DNA from: Clostridiaceae bacterium
GTDB taxonomy: Bacteria > Bacillota > Clostridia > DSM-8532
Direction of reading: 5' to 3'
Length of the DNA stretch: 42,282 nucleotides
NCBI GenBank assembly: GCA_012521615.1
Contig: JAAYMA010000038.1
Coordinates: forward strand, 1 to 42,282
The notes beneath the pieces are model-generated. The model searched no databases. It saw only the letters and a list, made by a program, of their open reading frames with translations, and was not told where the DNA came from. Within the stretch, counting starts at the first letter, position 1. Every line of letters starts with the position of its first letter. Shown here piece after piece: positions 8,969 to 18,841 of this stretch. Made by a program: the position numbers and the translations under genes.

Positions 8969-11110
8969 CTAAAGTTTGAAGCCTTGAGCTGTCTGTTTAA
9001 TCCAATCCAACAATTCGGAATCTTCAAGATTAACTTTTTGAATATTGTCAGAATGAATTATTTCATATGTACCATCCTCGTATAGCCTCAGGTCCAATAG
9101 GCCCAACTCTTCAAAAACAAGCAGTCCAACAAAAAATTTAAAACAGTTTATATTCTTTTTTGTCGCATTACTTATATTTCTGGAATGGATGAAAAGTTCA
9201 ACAGGTGAAAACTTTTTAATATCCATTCTTTTAATATACTTATATATGAGTGCCAAATGATCTCTGTTAATTACAATATCGTCATAATTTATTACATTAT
9301 CAATAACCCCATTATAGAGCCAATTTGCATCAGAATCAAGACATTCAACCTGCTGGGAAGCTTTAAGGAAAAATCTGTTGCGTTTAATCTGAGCTTCATT
9401 GAGCCGTAAATCAAGAATCCTAAGTTGAACTGTTTCTGTATTCTGCCAATTATTTATTCCCAGTGTAAAAATAATGTCGACCATATCCCCTTCGAATAAA
9501 GCTTCTGCAAGGTAACCTTTTCCGAAATAAACAGCATCTGCCACATTCCCGTCAATATCGACGGTTAGTCTTAAATGCTTACCATTACCTATGGCTTTTT
9601 TCGTTTCAAGTCTTGCATTTCTGACACAAAAAACAGGAATTTGATTTCCGGGTCCAAAAGGCTCCAGCCTGGATATAAGTCTTGCATTATTTAAATTTAT
9701 ATCTTGACCTTTAAGTTCCAGATTGATATTTATTGAAGGTATGAGCATATGATCGCTGATATATTGGTTTGCATACTGGTTGATTTTTTCTCTGAAAAAC
9801 TCAAGATTTTCTGTTTTAAGGCTTAAACCTCCCGCCTGCTCATGACCTCCGAATTTTACCAAAATATCAGATGCTGCATTTAATGCCTCAAACAAATTAA
9901 ATCCATCTATACTTCTCGCAGAACCGACCGCCTGATCTCCGTCCACAGATATTACAACAGCAGGTTTATAGTAATAATCAACCAATTTGGAAGCCACTAT
10001 CCCGATAACCCCGTGATGGAAACCCTCACCCCAGACAACTATGACTTTTTCATCATTATATCGTGAATCTTCCTCTATGGTTTTCAGTACATGATTAAAA
10101 ATTTCATCCTGTATTTCTTTTCTTTTATTATTGAACTCATTCAGATGTAAAGCAATTTTCTCAGCTTCTGACAGGTCATCTGTTATAAAAAGCTCAACAG
10201 CATCCCGTGCATGCCCCATACGACCTGCCGCATTTACCCTGGGAGCCAGTACAAAAGAGAGACGATATGTGTCAATACAGTCAATCTGGGAAACCTTCAT
10301 CAATGCATTTATACCTGTACATGGACTTACCGACATTCTTTCTATTCCATATTTCGTAATTATTCTGTTTTCGCCCCTCATATCAACAATATCAGCAATA
10401 GTTGCAAGAGCGGTAATACCCAGATATTCCATATAGTGCTGATCCAAATTTAATTTTGAACAAATAGCCTGAACAAGCTTAAAGGCAATTCCGGCACCAC
10501 ATAAATATTTAAACGGGTAATTGCTGTTTGGAATATGCGGATTTATTATTGCAAGTGCACTGGGCATAAGTTTTTCATTACACTGGTGATGGTCTGTTAT
10601 AATAATATCAATATTTTTTCCTTTTTGTTCATAACCTTCATATATGGCGTTAACCTGATTTAATGCCGTAATTCCGCAGTCAACAGTTATCAGAAGATCA
10701 AAGTTGTTTTCTATTATATATTCGACTGCCAAATCTGAAATACCGTACCCTTCATCTATACGATCAGGAATATAATATTCTATATCGATATTCTGTGATC
10801 TGAAAAAACGGACCAAAATGGATGTTGCAGCAACGCCATCAACATCATAATCCCCATAAACAAGAATTTTTTCCTTATTATCAATAGCCCTGATAATTCT
10901 TTCGGCTGCTATATCCATTCCTTCCATTAAAAAAGGATCATGAAGTGAATTTAAATCGGGATTCAGAAATAAATGTGCTTCTTTTTCATCCTTGATTTCT
11001 CTTTGCAACAATAACTTGTAAATAAACTCAGGTAATTCTTTTGAATTGTTTTCTGCTGAACAATCAGTAAATATCCAGCGTTTTCCATTGCCCAAATAAT
11101 AATTTTCCAT
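8969..11110 (-). CDS. recJ: Single-stranded-DNA-specific exonuclease RecJ
   Basis: The DHH-family catalytic motifs are clear: DYDVDG at 87-92 and DHH at 173-175, with a GFHHGVIGIVASKL segment in the DHHA1 domain. An OB-fold region follows. A C-terminal region of about 150 residues extends past it, as in other Firmicutes RecJ proteins. RecJ degrades single-stranded DNA 5' to 3' in recombination and mismatch or base-excision repair. The ATG at 11110 follows GGGGAAGG. It is the first gene of the recJ-rel-dtd-MBL-hemZ run, and only 13 bases lie between it and rel. Confidence 0.93.
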   Translation of the reverse strand: MENYYLGNGKRWIFTDCSAENNSKELPEFIYKLLLQREIKDEKEAHLFLNPDLNSLHDPFLMEGMDIAAERIIRAIDNKEKILVYGDYDVDGVAATSILVRFFRSQNIDIEYYIPDRIDEGYGISDLAVEYIIENNFDLLITVDCGITALNQVNAIYEGYEQKGKNIDIIITDHHQCNEKLMPSALAIINPHIPNSNYPFKYLCGAGIAFKLVQAICSKLNLDQHYMEYLGITALATIADIVDMRGENRIITKYGIERMSVSPCTGINALMKVSQIDCIDTYRLSFVLAPRVNAAGRMGHARDAVELFITDDLSEAEKIALHLNEFNNKRKEIQDEIFNHVLKTIEEDSRYNDEKVIVVWGEGFHHGVIGIVASKLVDYYYKPAVVISVDGDQAVGSARSIDGFNLFEALNAASDILVKFGGHEQAGGLSLKTENLEFFREKINQYANQYISDHMLIPSININLELKGQDINLNNARLISRLEPFGPGNQIPVFCVRNARLETKKAIGNGKHLRLTVDIDGNVADAVYFGKGYLAEALFEGDMVDIIFTLGINNWQNTETVQLRILDLRLNEAQIKRNRFFLKASQQVECLDSDANWLYNGVIDNVINYDDIVINRDHLALIYKYIKRMDIKKFSPVELFIHSRNISNATKKNINCFKFFVGLLVFEELGLLDLRLYEDGTYEIIHSDNIQKVNLEDSELLDWIKQTAQGFKL

Positions 11111-11148
11111 GAACCTTCCCCATTAAAAAAATTCATATTAAATGATTA

Positions 11149-11171
11149 AAGCCCGGTGTTGCTCCGGGCTT
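11149..11171 (-). terminator. Probable terminator of rpsU
   Basis: On the minus strand AAGCCCGG pairs with CCGGGCTT over a 7-nt loop, about 140 bases past the rpsU stop and upstream of recJ. The following T run is short and broken, so some read-through into recJ is likely. Confidence 0.55.
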
Positions 11172-11306
11172 CATGGTTATGGTATAAAGTCCTTACTATT
11201 ATGCTTATCAGACTCTTGTCCGATTAAATCAATATTAGAACATAACCATTTCAAAGACATTGATTAACAATAAATCAATCTTTTTCAGCATTATTATTCT
11301 ATTCTA

Positions 11307-11483
11307 CTATTTAGATTTTCTTTTCCTCGCAGCCTCGGACTTCTTCTTGCGCCTTACACTGGGCTTAACATAGTGTTCTCTCTTTCTGACTTCAGCGAGA
11401 ACGCCAGCCTTAGCACATTGTCTCTTAAATCTCTTAAGCGCACTGTCAAGGGATTCGTTCTCCTTAACTCTAACTTCAGACAC
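11307..11483 (-). CDS. rpsU: 30S ribosomal protein S21
   Basis: The 58-residue reading frame is S21: it starts [12 protein letters not shown], contains the LKRFKRQ helix and ends in a very basic tail rich in Arg and Lys. It begins with GTG at 11483 behind a GGAGGGGAGGG site six bases upstream. Because of the GTG start, the ORF called on ATG in this place (11354-11557) is a different, spurious frame. S21 binds the 30S platform close to the anti-Shine-Dalgarno helix. The gene has its own near-consensus promoter. Confidence 0.95.
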   Translation of the reverse strand: MSEVRVKENESLDSALKRFKRQCAKAGVLAEVRKREHYVKPSVRRKKKSEAARKRKSK

Positions 11484-11574
11484 ATCTTTCCCTCCCCTCC
11501 GTTACGTACGTAAAGCCGTGCCAGGGGATTTATCCAGTCATGTGAATGGTAAACCATGTTATAGCACGTATTAT

Positions 11575-11603
11575 ATTATATCTACCCTTTGAAATACCGT
11601 CAA
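11575..11603 (-). promoter_or_regulatory. Strong sigma-A promoter of rpsU
   Basis: The minus strand has TTGACG (11598-11603), a 17-bp spacer and TATAAT (11575-11580), nearly perfect consensus. Confidence 0.75.
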
Positions 11604-11637
11604 TATATTTTTCTGTCAATAATAACCCTTAAATAGT

Positions 11638-11982
11638 TTACAGGATCTTTTCATCCATTTTTGTGCCGCCAAGAACATGGTAATGAAGATGAAAAACTGT
11701 CTGCCCTGCATCTTTACCACAATTTACTATTACCCTGTACCCATCTTTATTAATTCCTTCTATTTCAGCAACCTTTTTAATCCCCTTATGGATATGGGTA
11801 ACACAATTGATATTTTCATCATTAAGCTGTTCAAGACTCTCTATATGGAGTTTGGGTACAACCAGAACATGCACAGGCGCCGCAGGATTTATGTCCTTAA
11901 AAGCATAAACATGTTCATCTTCATATACTTTTGCAGAAGGTATTTCCCCTTTTATTATCTTACAGAAAACACAGTTTTCCAT
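11638..11982 (-). CDS. HIT family nucleotide hydrolase (Hint-type)
   Basis: The 114-residue protein has the histidine triad HLHYH at 98-102 followed by VLGG, and an N-terminal CVFCKIIKGEIPS stretch typical of the Hint branch. Hint proteins hydrolyse adenosine phosphoramidates and similar nucleotides as dimers. The two N-terminal cysteines (C4 and C7) may form half of a zinc site, as in PKCI/HINT relatives. It begins behind a GGAGTG site, 44 bases after the alaS stop codon, and is probably cotranscribed with alaS. No terminator is obvious at its end. Confidence 0.92.
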   Translation of the reverse strand: MENCVFCKIIKGEIPSAKVYEDEHVYAFKDINPAAPVHVLVVPKLHIESLEQLNDENINCVTHIHKGIKKVAEIEGINKDGYRVIVNCGKDAGQTVFHLHYHVLGGTKMDEKIL

Positions 11983-12026
11983 TTTATCACTCCTAAACAG
12001 ATTTTTATAATGCGGCTATTTTAAAC

Positions 12027-14666
12027 TTATTTCAATACTTCAACAGCTTTCTCTTTAGCAATGCTTATTGCTTTATCTATACCTGAAGGATCTTTGCCTC
12101 CTGCCTGTGCCATATCGGGTCTGCCTCCACCGCCTCCACCGCAGGCAGCTGCTGCTTCTTTTATTATTTTACCACAATGAATTCCGGAAGCTACAGCATC
12201 TTTTGTTGCAGACACTATAAGATTAACTTTTCCATCTTTACTGGAAGCAAGAATTATCACACCGGAACCAACCCTGTTTTTAAGGTCATCTGAAGTATTT
12301 CTCAAAGCATTCATATCAAGTCCGTCAAGTCTGACGGCAACAACCTTAATTCCATTATAACTCTCAGCCTGATCTATTATATTTCCGACAGAACTGCTTA
12401 TAAGCTTGTTGTTTACACTGTCAAGCTCTTTCTTGAGATTTTTGATTTCATCGTACAGGCTTTCTATTTTTCTGACAATATCATCAGTTGAAGTCTTGGC
12501 GGTCTCAGAAGCTTTTTGCAGCAGTTTCTCCCTGCTATTATAATATTCAAGCGCATTAAAGCCGGTCAAAGCCTCAATTCGTCTTACCCCTGCTGAGATT
12601 CCGCTTTCACCTAAAATTTTAATAAGCCCTGCCTCACCAGTTGAATTCAGGTGAGTTCCGCCGCACAGCTCTTTACTGTATTCTCCGGCACTGACTACTC
12701 TTACAACATCGCCGTATTTTTCATCGAATAACGCAGTAGCACCATCTTTCTGGGCTTCTTCAAGCGACATCACTTTAACGCTAACCGGAAGATTTTCAAG
12801 AATTTTTGAATTAACTTCTGATTCTATAGCCTCAAGCTGCTCCGGAGTTAAAGCAGAAAAATGAGTAAAGTCAAAGCGCAGGCGTTCAGGAGTAACCAGA
12901 GAACCTGCCTGATTTACGTGGTCGCCGAGAACATTTTTAAGAGCCCTGTGGAGAAGGTGAGTCACTGTATGATTCCTGGCGGTAGCTTTTCGTTTATACA
13001 GATCTATTTTTGCGGTTACTTTGTCACCAGTCTTTACACTTCCGCTTAACACCCTGCCTATATGCAGATATTTCTCATCATGTGTTTTCTGACAGTCAAT
13101 AACCTCCATTTTGAAGTCATCATTATAAATTACACCTGTATCACCGATCTGTCCTCCGCTTTCTGCATAGAAAGGAGTAACATCCAGTACCAGGGAAATT
13201 TCATCGTCCTGCCGGGCTCCGTCTGTCAGTTCATTATTCTTTATAATATAAAGAACCTTACTTTCAGTGGTATGTTCAGTATAACCGGCAAATTTTGTTT
13301 TAACAGATTTGTCGACATCTGCAAAAAGGTCCTTTTCCCAGGCAGAACCTTCTTTGCTTTTATGAGCCTCACGGGCCTTTTCTTTTTGGGCTTCCATCTC
13401 TTTATGAAAACCCTCTTCATCAATGGAAAGATTGTTTTCAAGAGCTATTTCCCTTGTAAGGTCAAGCGGGAAACCATAGGTATCATGAAGTTTGAATACC
13501 ATTTCACCTGTCAGGCAGTTTGTCCGGTCTTCACGAACCTGTTTCATATACTCTTCAAGTATGCTCATTCCCTGATCAATAGTTGAATAAAAACGCTCTT
13601 CTTCCATATTGATTACTTTTTTAATATAGTCCTGTTTCTCCTCAAGGTTGGGATAAGCACCTTTAAAGCATGAGATAACAGTATCGGCTATTTCAGCAAG
13701 AAAAGGCCTGTCTATTCCAAGAAGTCTGCCATGCCTTGCAGCTCTTCTTAAAAGTCTTCTTAACACATAGCCCCTGCCTTCGTTGGATGGGAGTATTCCA
13801 TCTGATACCATCATGGTAACACTTCTTGAGTGATCGGTTATTACACGGATGGATACATCAGCTTTATCTTCCTTGCCGTATTCTTTTCCGGCAATACGGC
13901 ACACATGGTCCAAAATAGCGCGGATTGCATCGACTTCAAAGATATTGTCTACGTCCTGCATTATACAGGCAAGCCTTTCAAGTCCCATACCGGTATCTAT
14001 GTTTTTATTCTTAAGTTCCTTATATGTTCCGTCTTCCTGTCGGTCAAACTGGGTGAACACGTTATTCCATACTTCGACAAATCTGTCACATTCACACCCT
14101 GGCTGACAGTCAGGCTTTCCGCACCCTTTATCGGATCCCCGGTCAAAATAAATTTCAGAACATGGCCCACATGGACCAACCCCGTGCTCCCAGAAATTGT
14201 CCTCCTTGCCCATGCGGAATATCTTATTATCAGCAAGCCCTATGTCTTTATGCCATATATCATATGCTTCATCATCTTCTTCATAAATGGATACAAAGAG
14301 TCTCTCTTCAGGTATTTCAAGTACTTTTGTCATGAACTCCCATGCCCAGGCAATAGCTTCCTTTTTGAAATAATCTCCGAAAGAAAAATTACCGAGCATT
14401 TCAAAAAATGTTGCATGACGGCTTGTTTTTCCAACGTTCTCTATATCAGGAGTACGTATGCATTTCTGACAAGTGGTAATTCTTTTACTCGGAGGAGTTT
14501 CAAGTCCGGTAAAATATGGTTTCAGCGGTGTCATTCCTGCATTAATCAAAAGAACACTTGGATCGTTTTTTGGTACCAGTGAAAAACTGGGCAGGCGAAG
14601 ATGGTCCTTGCTTTCAAAAAAGGACAGATACATCTCTCTCAGTTCATTTAATCCATACTTACGCAT
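12027..14666 (-). CDS. alaS: Alanyl-tRNA synthetase
   Basis: The 879-residue protein has the full AlaRS layout. An N-terminal class II catalytic core begins with the characteristic LREMYLSFFESKDH stretch. The editing domain follows, with the zinc-binding HTVTH motif near residue 565 and the CGGTH motif near 668. The C-terminal C-Ala domain ends in a glycine-rich ACGGGGGGRPDMAQAGG motif. It charges tRNA-Ala and edits mischarged Ser and Gly. A cysteine-rich insertion at residues 180-190 (CGKPDCQPGCEC) is usual for bacterial AlaRS. The ribosome site GAGAGG lies rather far (14 bases) from the ATG. No T-box is seen upstream. Confidence 0.96.
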   Translation of the reverse strand: MRKYGLNELREMYLSFFESKDHLRLPSFSLVPKNDPSVLLINAGMTPLKPYFTGLETPPSKRITTCQKCIRTPDIENVGKTSRHATFFEMLGNFSFGDYFKKEAIAWAWEFMTKVLEIPEERLFVSIYEEDDEAYDIWHKDIGLADNKIFRMGKEDNFWEHGVGPCGPCSEIYFDRGSDKGCGKPDCQPGCECDRFVEVWNNVFTQFDRQEDGTYKELKNKNIDTGMGLERLACIMQDVDNIFEVDAIRAILDHVCRIAGKEYGKEDKADVSIRVITDHSRSVTMMVSDGILPSNEGRGYVLRRLLRRAARHGRLLGIDRPFLAEIADTVISCFKGAYPNLEEKQDYIKKVINMEEERFYSTIDQGMSILEEYMKQVREDRTNCLTGEMVFKLHDTYGFPLDLTREIALENNLSIDEEGFHKEMEAQKEKAREAHKSKEGSAWEKDLFADVDKSVKTKFAGYTEHTTESKVLYIIKNNELTDGARQDDEISLVLDVTPFYAESGGQIGDTGVIYNDDFKMEVIDCQKTHDEKYLHIGRVLSGSVKTGDKVTAKIDLYKRKATARNHTVTHLLHRALKNVLGDHVNQAGSLVTPERLRFDFTHFSALTPEQLEAIESEVNSKILENLPVSVKVMSLEEAQKDGATALFDEKYGDVVRVVSAGEYSKELCGGTHLNSTGEAGLIKILGESGISAGVRRIEALTGFNALEYYNSREKLLQKASETAKTSTDDIVRKIESLYDEIKNLKKELDSVNNKLISSSVGNIIDQAESYNGIKVVAVRLDGLDMNALRNTSDDLKNRVGSGVIILASSKDGKVNLIVSATKDAVASGIHCGKIIKEAAAACGGGGGGRPDMAQAGGKDPSGIDKAISIAKEKAVEVLK

Positions 14667-14732
14667 AATGGTATATTCAACCTCTCTTTTTTATAAGTAA
14701 ATCATCAATTAATATTTTTCAGTACTAAAACA

Positions 14733-14755
14733 GAAAGCCACATTACGTGACTTTC
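14733..14755 (-). promoter_or_regulatory. Hairpin in the alaS leader, possible attenuator
   Basis: GAAAGTCAC pairs with GTGGCTTTC over a 5-nt loop and is followed by TGTTTTAG. It lies between the alaS promoter and start codon. It could equally be a leaky terminator for the MFS gene upstream. The U tract is poor. Confidence 0.35.
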
Positions 14756-14776
14756 CTGAGTATAACCATATTTATA

Positions 14777-14805
14777 AGTATAACCAAATAGAAACTTCCG
14801 GGCAA
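14777..14805 (-). promoter_or_regulatory. Putative sigma-A promoter of alaS
   Basis: TTGCCC (14800-14805), 17 bp, TATACT (14777-14782) on the minus strand, about 110 bases before the alaS start. Confidence 0.5.
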
Positions 14806-14851
14806 GTCATAATTACCAGATACAGTGAAAATCAAATCATGGCGAATAACA

Positions 14852-16024
14852 TCAGCGGCTTTCAGATAAAGCTGAGAATAAAATAAGTAATGAAGCTGTA
14901 ATTGCAATTGATGCCATTCCTGCATAAATACTGAACAGATCGGATAAAACTCCTGCTGCAAATGGCATGAAGATTCCGCCGATATTTCCGACTGTCAATA
15001 TGGTACTTAATGCAAGAGGATATTGTTTCAAGGTGTTACCCGCTGCAGCAATTACTGTCTGGTAAATACCACCCATAAACAAGCCCAGTCCTGCTATTGC
15101 CAAAGTAATAATTGTCAGGTTTTTGGCTGAAATCATCAGCACAAAGAAGGCAAAGGAACCTGAACTTAGAATAATGAGCAGTGTCTTTGCTGATATCCTG
15201 TTTCCAATAACAGCGCAGGTAAACCTGCTTATTAAAATTGCACCCCAGAGTATCGATGCAGTAATCTGAACATAATCACTGTTTATTATTTTTGTATCAA
15301 CAAAGTACTTGACCAGCCAGCCGCTTACACCCGATTCAAAAGAATAGTAAAAAAAGAAAACTATTGTAAATATAATGAAGCTTTTATTTTTCAAAAAATC
15401 GTAGGATAAGTGCTGTTTTTTGCTTTTATCCACCTCAATTTTCGGCAGATTTGTTTTCGAAAAAAGAAGTATAGTTATAGCCGCAAATATAAGTATTATT
15501 ATAAGGGCCAGTCTCCACCCGTGATTGTCCAATAAATTATTGGAGAAAACTATAAACAGTGGAGAAACTATAGCACCCACAGCAAAAAAGCCATGTAGAA
15601 ATCCCAATGCTTTTGGGCTGGAGTTGGATACCTCATTTACCACTGCATTGTTAAAATTCGCAATCCCGCCCCGGGTCAGCCCCGAAAAAGCGAATCCCAA
15701 GAGTAAAAGCAGCGGATTTCCGGTCAGAATTATTAATGAAAGCCCCATAATCAAAAATCCATAGAATAAAGTTACTGTTTTCTTCCTTCCAAAATACAGC
15801 TGCAGTAAACCGGCAAACAGCCCTGCTATGAAATTTCCCGCCCTTGCAGAAGATATTAAAAGTCCGCTGACTGTGTGACTGAGATTGTATTCGATACTTA
15901 AAAACGGCATTATGGTATCAAGTCCAATCACAAACAGCCCATTGATTATGTAGGCAAAGTAGCATACGTTTATGACATACTTGCTGTCATTATTCAGTTC
16001 TGCATAAAATGAATTTTTCCCCAT
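14852..16024 (-). CDS. Major facilitator superfamily permease
   Basis: The 390 residues form about twelve hydrophobic helices split by a charged loop near the middle, after a helix ending ITILLFSKTNLP, as in the MFS 6+6 arrangement. A short FGRKK sequence after helix 2 fits the loop 2-3 MFS signature. The general look is of the FucP/sugar or small-metabolite group, but the substrate cannot be told. A TAGGATGA site precedes the ATG. It stands between alaS and hydG and has no obvious functional partner. Confidence 0.8.
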   Translation of the reverse strand: MGKNSFYAELNNDSKYVINVCYFAYIINGLFVIGLDTIMPFLSIEYNLSHTVSGLLISSARAGNFIAGLFAGLLQLYFGRKKTVTLFYGFLIMGLSLIILTGNPLLLLLGFAFSGLTRGGIANFNNAVVNEVSNSSPKALGFLHGFFAVGAIVSPLFIVFSNNLLDNHGWRLALIIILIFAAITILLFSKTNLPKIEVDKSKKQHLSYDFLKNKSFIIFTIVFFFYYSFESGVSGWLVKYFVDTKIINSDYVQITASILWGAILISRFTCAVIGNRISAKTLLIILSSGSFAFFVLMISAKNLTIITLAIAGLGLFMGGIYQTVIAAAGNTLKQYPLALSTILTVGNIGGIFMPFAAGVLSDLFSIYAGMASIAITASLLILFSALSESR

Positions 16025-16154
16025 TCAAGTCATCCTAAGCAGTTTAGTTGTTTATTAATTATCGACCGAATAATACACTATCATATTATTTAAAAATATA
16101 AAATGCATTTTTCTGTTGAGAATATGGATTAATTTGTACTTTTAAAATATTGTA

Positions 16155-17573
16155 TCAGAAGCGAAAATCCCTTTTTCCCCCTTTTATTTCTTTCAGGCGT
16201 TCTACTAAAAGATTGCGGACTTTTTCATTGGGAACATTATTTATCTCTTTTGCTATAACTTCTTCACCTATGCGTTTTGTCTCCGGTGAGGCATAGTCTT
16301 CAAGGTATTCTTTTAAAGTCAAAAGTGCGTTGGGGTGGCAGCAATTCTGTATCTGACCTGTTTTTGCAAGCCTCATAAATCTGTCACCTGTACGCCCTTC
16401 ACGGTAGCATGCAGTACAGAAACTGGGTACATGTCCAAGTTCCAACAGCCATCTGACGACCTCATCAAGGGTTCTTCTGTCACTTATGTCAAATTGGGCA
16501 GTCTCGTCATCCTCTTCAGGTTCCACATAGCCGCCCACGCTTGTACTGGAAGCACCGCTTATCTGGGAAACACCAAGTTCAAGGGCACGCTGTCGCATTC
16601 TTTTTGATTCCCTTGTTGAGATGATCATTCCTGTATATGGTACTGCAATTCTGATTATGGCAATTATTTTTTCGAAAACATCGTCGGGAACTGCATTGGA
16701 AAAATCGTCCGGACTGATTCCGTCGCTGGCAGGACGCAGACGCGGCACGCTGATAGTGTGCGGTCCCACACCATATACCGCTTCAAGGTGTTCAGCATGC
16801 ATCAGAAGCCCGACCAGATCATAACGGTACAAATTAAGACCAAAGAGTACACCAAGACCCACATCATCTATTCCGCCTTCCATTGCCCTGTCCATTGCTT
16901 CTGTATGGAAATCATAGTCATGTTTTGGTCCTGTAGGGTGCAGTTTTTCATATGTTTCTCTGTGATAGGTTTCCTGGAACAAGATATATGTACCTATCCC
17001 TGCATCCTTAAGCTTACGGTAGTTCTCAACGGTGGTGGCAGCAATATTTACATTTACTCTGCGTATTGCACCATTTTTGTGTTTTATACTGTAGATTGTT
17101 TGGATACTTTCAAGGATATACTCGATGGGATTGTTCACAGGGTCTTCCCCTGTTTCCAGTGCAATGCGCTTGTGCCCCATATCCTGAAGAGCTGTTACTT
17201 CCCTCCTGATTTGTTCCTGGGTGAGCTTTATACGCTTCATGTTCTTGTTATTATAATGGTAAGGACAGTATACGCAACCGTTTACGCAGTAGTTAGACAG
17301 ATACAGAGGGGCAAACATAACAATACGGTTGCCGTATATTTTCTGTTTTATATCTCTTGCCAATTGGTACATTTTATCTTTTACATCTTCAAGCTCGCAT
17401 TCCAATAAAACTGCTGCTTCTCTATGGGTAAGACCTTTTAATTCGGCGGCTTTTTCAAGAATACTGTCTATAAGTTCGCGGTTATTTTTATTTTTTTCGG
17501 CATATTCAAGTGTTGCCAGGATTTCGTCGTGATTAATAAATTCAGAAGCAAGTTTTGATTTTACATCGTACAT
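16155..17573 (-). CDS. hydG: [FeFe] hydrogenase H-cluster maturase HydG
   Basis: HydG is a radical SAM tyrosine lyase that makes the CO and cyanide ligands of the H-cluster. The SAM cluster motif CxxxCxxC lies at C96, C100 and C103 in a YCVNGCVYCPYHY context. The C-terminal auxiliary-cluster motif, Cys-x-x-Cys then about 22 residues and a third Cys (FCTACYREG ... NCCHPN), is present, which separates HydG from ThiH. The length of 472 matches the family. The start at 17573 has AAAGGGG eight bases upstream; the longer frame to 17609 has none. It is the last gene of the regulator-hydE-hydG run. hydF is not in the window. Confidence 0.95.
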   Translation of the reverse strand: MYDVKSKLASEFINHDEILATLEYAEKNKNNRELIDSILEKAAELKGLTHREAAVLLECELEDVKDKMYQLARDIKQKIYGNRIVMFAPLYLSNYCVNGCVYCPYHYNNKNMKRIKLTQEQIRREVTALQDMGHKRIALETGEDPVNNPIEYILESIQTIYSIKHKNGAIRRVNVNIAATTVENYRKLKDAGIGTYILFQETYHRETYEKLHPTGPKHDYDFHTEAMDRAMEGGIDDVGLGVLFGLNLYRYDLVGLLMHAEHLEAVYGVGPHTISVPRLRPASDGISPDDFSNAVPDDVFEKIIAIIRIAVPYTGMIISTRESKRMRQRALELGVSQISGASSTSVGGYVEPEEDDETAQFDISDRRTLDEVVRWLLELGHVPSFCTACYREGRTGDRFMRLAKTGQIQNCCHPNALLTLKEYLEDYASPETKRIGEEVIAKEINNVPNEKVRNLLVERLKEIKGGKRDFRF

Positions 17574-17715
17574 AGTAAGTACCCCTTTCAAATTATAGAC
17601 CAATTTCAAATGCTATAGCTGTCTTTTATAGATTTTTAATTCTTTACAGGCTTCCAGACAGTGAAGCCGCGCGTGTTTTTCAGAGAATAGATATCTTTCA
17701 AAACATAAATAAAGC

Positions 17716-18768
17716 TTAAGCCAATGCTTCAAGAGGTTTAAAATCACCTCTGTCTACAACCAGCTCATATCCAATGCTTTTCATCCTGTTTTGCAGACAC
17801 ATTCTGCATTCTGCAGCCTCTTCACCGGTACAGATCTTGCCGTTGTACAACAGATATTTATTACGTACTTCAACCGGTGAGAGATTTGGCATAACCACAT
17901 TGGCACCTGCCAGAATACCCAGTTCACGTCCTTTAGGATCAATTGTTCCCAATGCTGTCGTGGCAGGAATTAAGGCATTTGGTATCATAAGTCTTAAAAC
18001 TCCTATCAGAAACAAAGTAAGATCCAGTCTTCCCGGTGAGAAATTTTTAAACGGAGTATCTTTATGAGGAATAAAAGGACCTATTCCAATCATTTCAGGT
18101 TTTAATTCATGAATAAAAAGCAAATCTTCAGCCAGAGTTTCAAAAGTCTGAAAAGGTGAACCTACCATAAACCCGGTGCCTACCTGATAGCCAATTTTCT
18201 TGAGATTAAACAGGCATTCTTTTCTTTTATCCAATGACTGATTCTTGGTATGTAACTTATTAAAATGATCAAAATTTGCACTCTCATGTCTTAAAAGATA
18301 GCGGTCAGCCCCGGCTTCAAAATATTTAAGGTATTCATCATATGTTCTTTCACCTATGGACAATGTTATGGCACAGTCGGGAAATTCTTGTCTAATAGTG
18401 CTAATAATATCAATCATATCATCGTGCCTGTACTTTAAATCTTCCCCACCCTGCAGTACAAATGTGCGGAAACCCAGCTCATATCCTTTTTTGCAACAAT
18501 CCAGAATCTGTTCTTTGGTCAGGCGGTAGCGGTCACAATTTTTATTACTTTTTCGGATACCGCAATAAAAACAGTCATTGATACAAAAATTAGTAAACTC
18601 TATAAGTCCCCTGACATAGATTTTGTTGCCAAAAAATTTTTGAGAAATATTGCGGGCTTTATCAAAAAGATACTTGCTGACATCTTGATTAAAATTACTT
18701 AAAAGGTATATAAATTCATCTTTGGTTAGCTGATTGTTTTTTTCTAATTTATCAATAAGCTGAAACAT
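17716..18768 (-). CDS. hydE: [FeFe] hydrogenase H-cluster maturase HydE
   Basis: HydE is a radical SAM enzyme acting in synthesis of the dithiomethylamine bridge of the H-cluster, on a HydG-derived Fe-cysteine complex. CxxxCxxC is at C62, C66 and C69 within FTNFCINDCFYCGIR. Three further cysteines near 313, 321 and 324 (CTGEEAAECRMC) match the optional second cluster site of Thermotoga HydE. The 350-residue length is normal. The ATG at 18768 lies just after a GGGGAATGGG site. About 140 bases separate it from hydG, with no terminator seen. Confidence 0.94.
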   Translation of the reverse strand: MFQLIDKLEKNNQLTKDEFIYLLSNFNQDVSKYLFDKARNISQKFFGNKIYVRGLIEFTNFCINDCFYCGIRKSNKNCDRYRLTKEQILDCCKKGYELGFRTFVLQGGEDLKYRHDDMIDIISTIRQEFPDCAITLSIGERTYDEYLKYFEAGADRYLLRHESANFDHFNKLHTKNQSLDKRKECLFNLKKIGYQVGTGFMVGSPFQTFETLAEDLLFIHELKPEMIGIGPFIPHKDTPFKNFSPGRLDLTLFLIGVLRLMIPNALIPATTALGTIDPKGRELGILAGANVVMPNLSPVEVRNKYLLYNGKICTGEEAAECRMCLQNRMKSIGYELVVDRGDFKPLEALA

Positions 18769-18841
18769 ATCCCATTCCCCAAATTCATAATATTAAGTCT
18801 TAAATTTAAAGTCTTTTCTGTTTCTGTTAAAGATCTATTAT

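Noticed and set aside
11354-11557. 67-residue minus-strand frame beginning MVYHSHDW
   Set aside because: It overlaps rpsU in another frame; the S21 frame with GTG start has the ribosome site and family sequence.
13062-13586. 174-residue plus-strand frame inside alaS
   Set aside because: Antisense shadow of a highly conserved gene; no ribosome site and no recognisable protein pattern.
13830-14582. 250-residue plus-strand frame inside alaS
   Set aside because: Antisense shadow of the conserved catalytic core.
14667-14851. T-box riboswitch before alaS
   Set aside because: The T-box sequence and specifier stem are missing, and the leader is too short.
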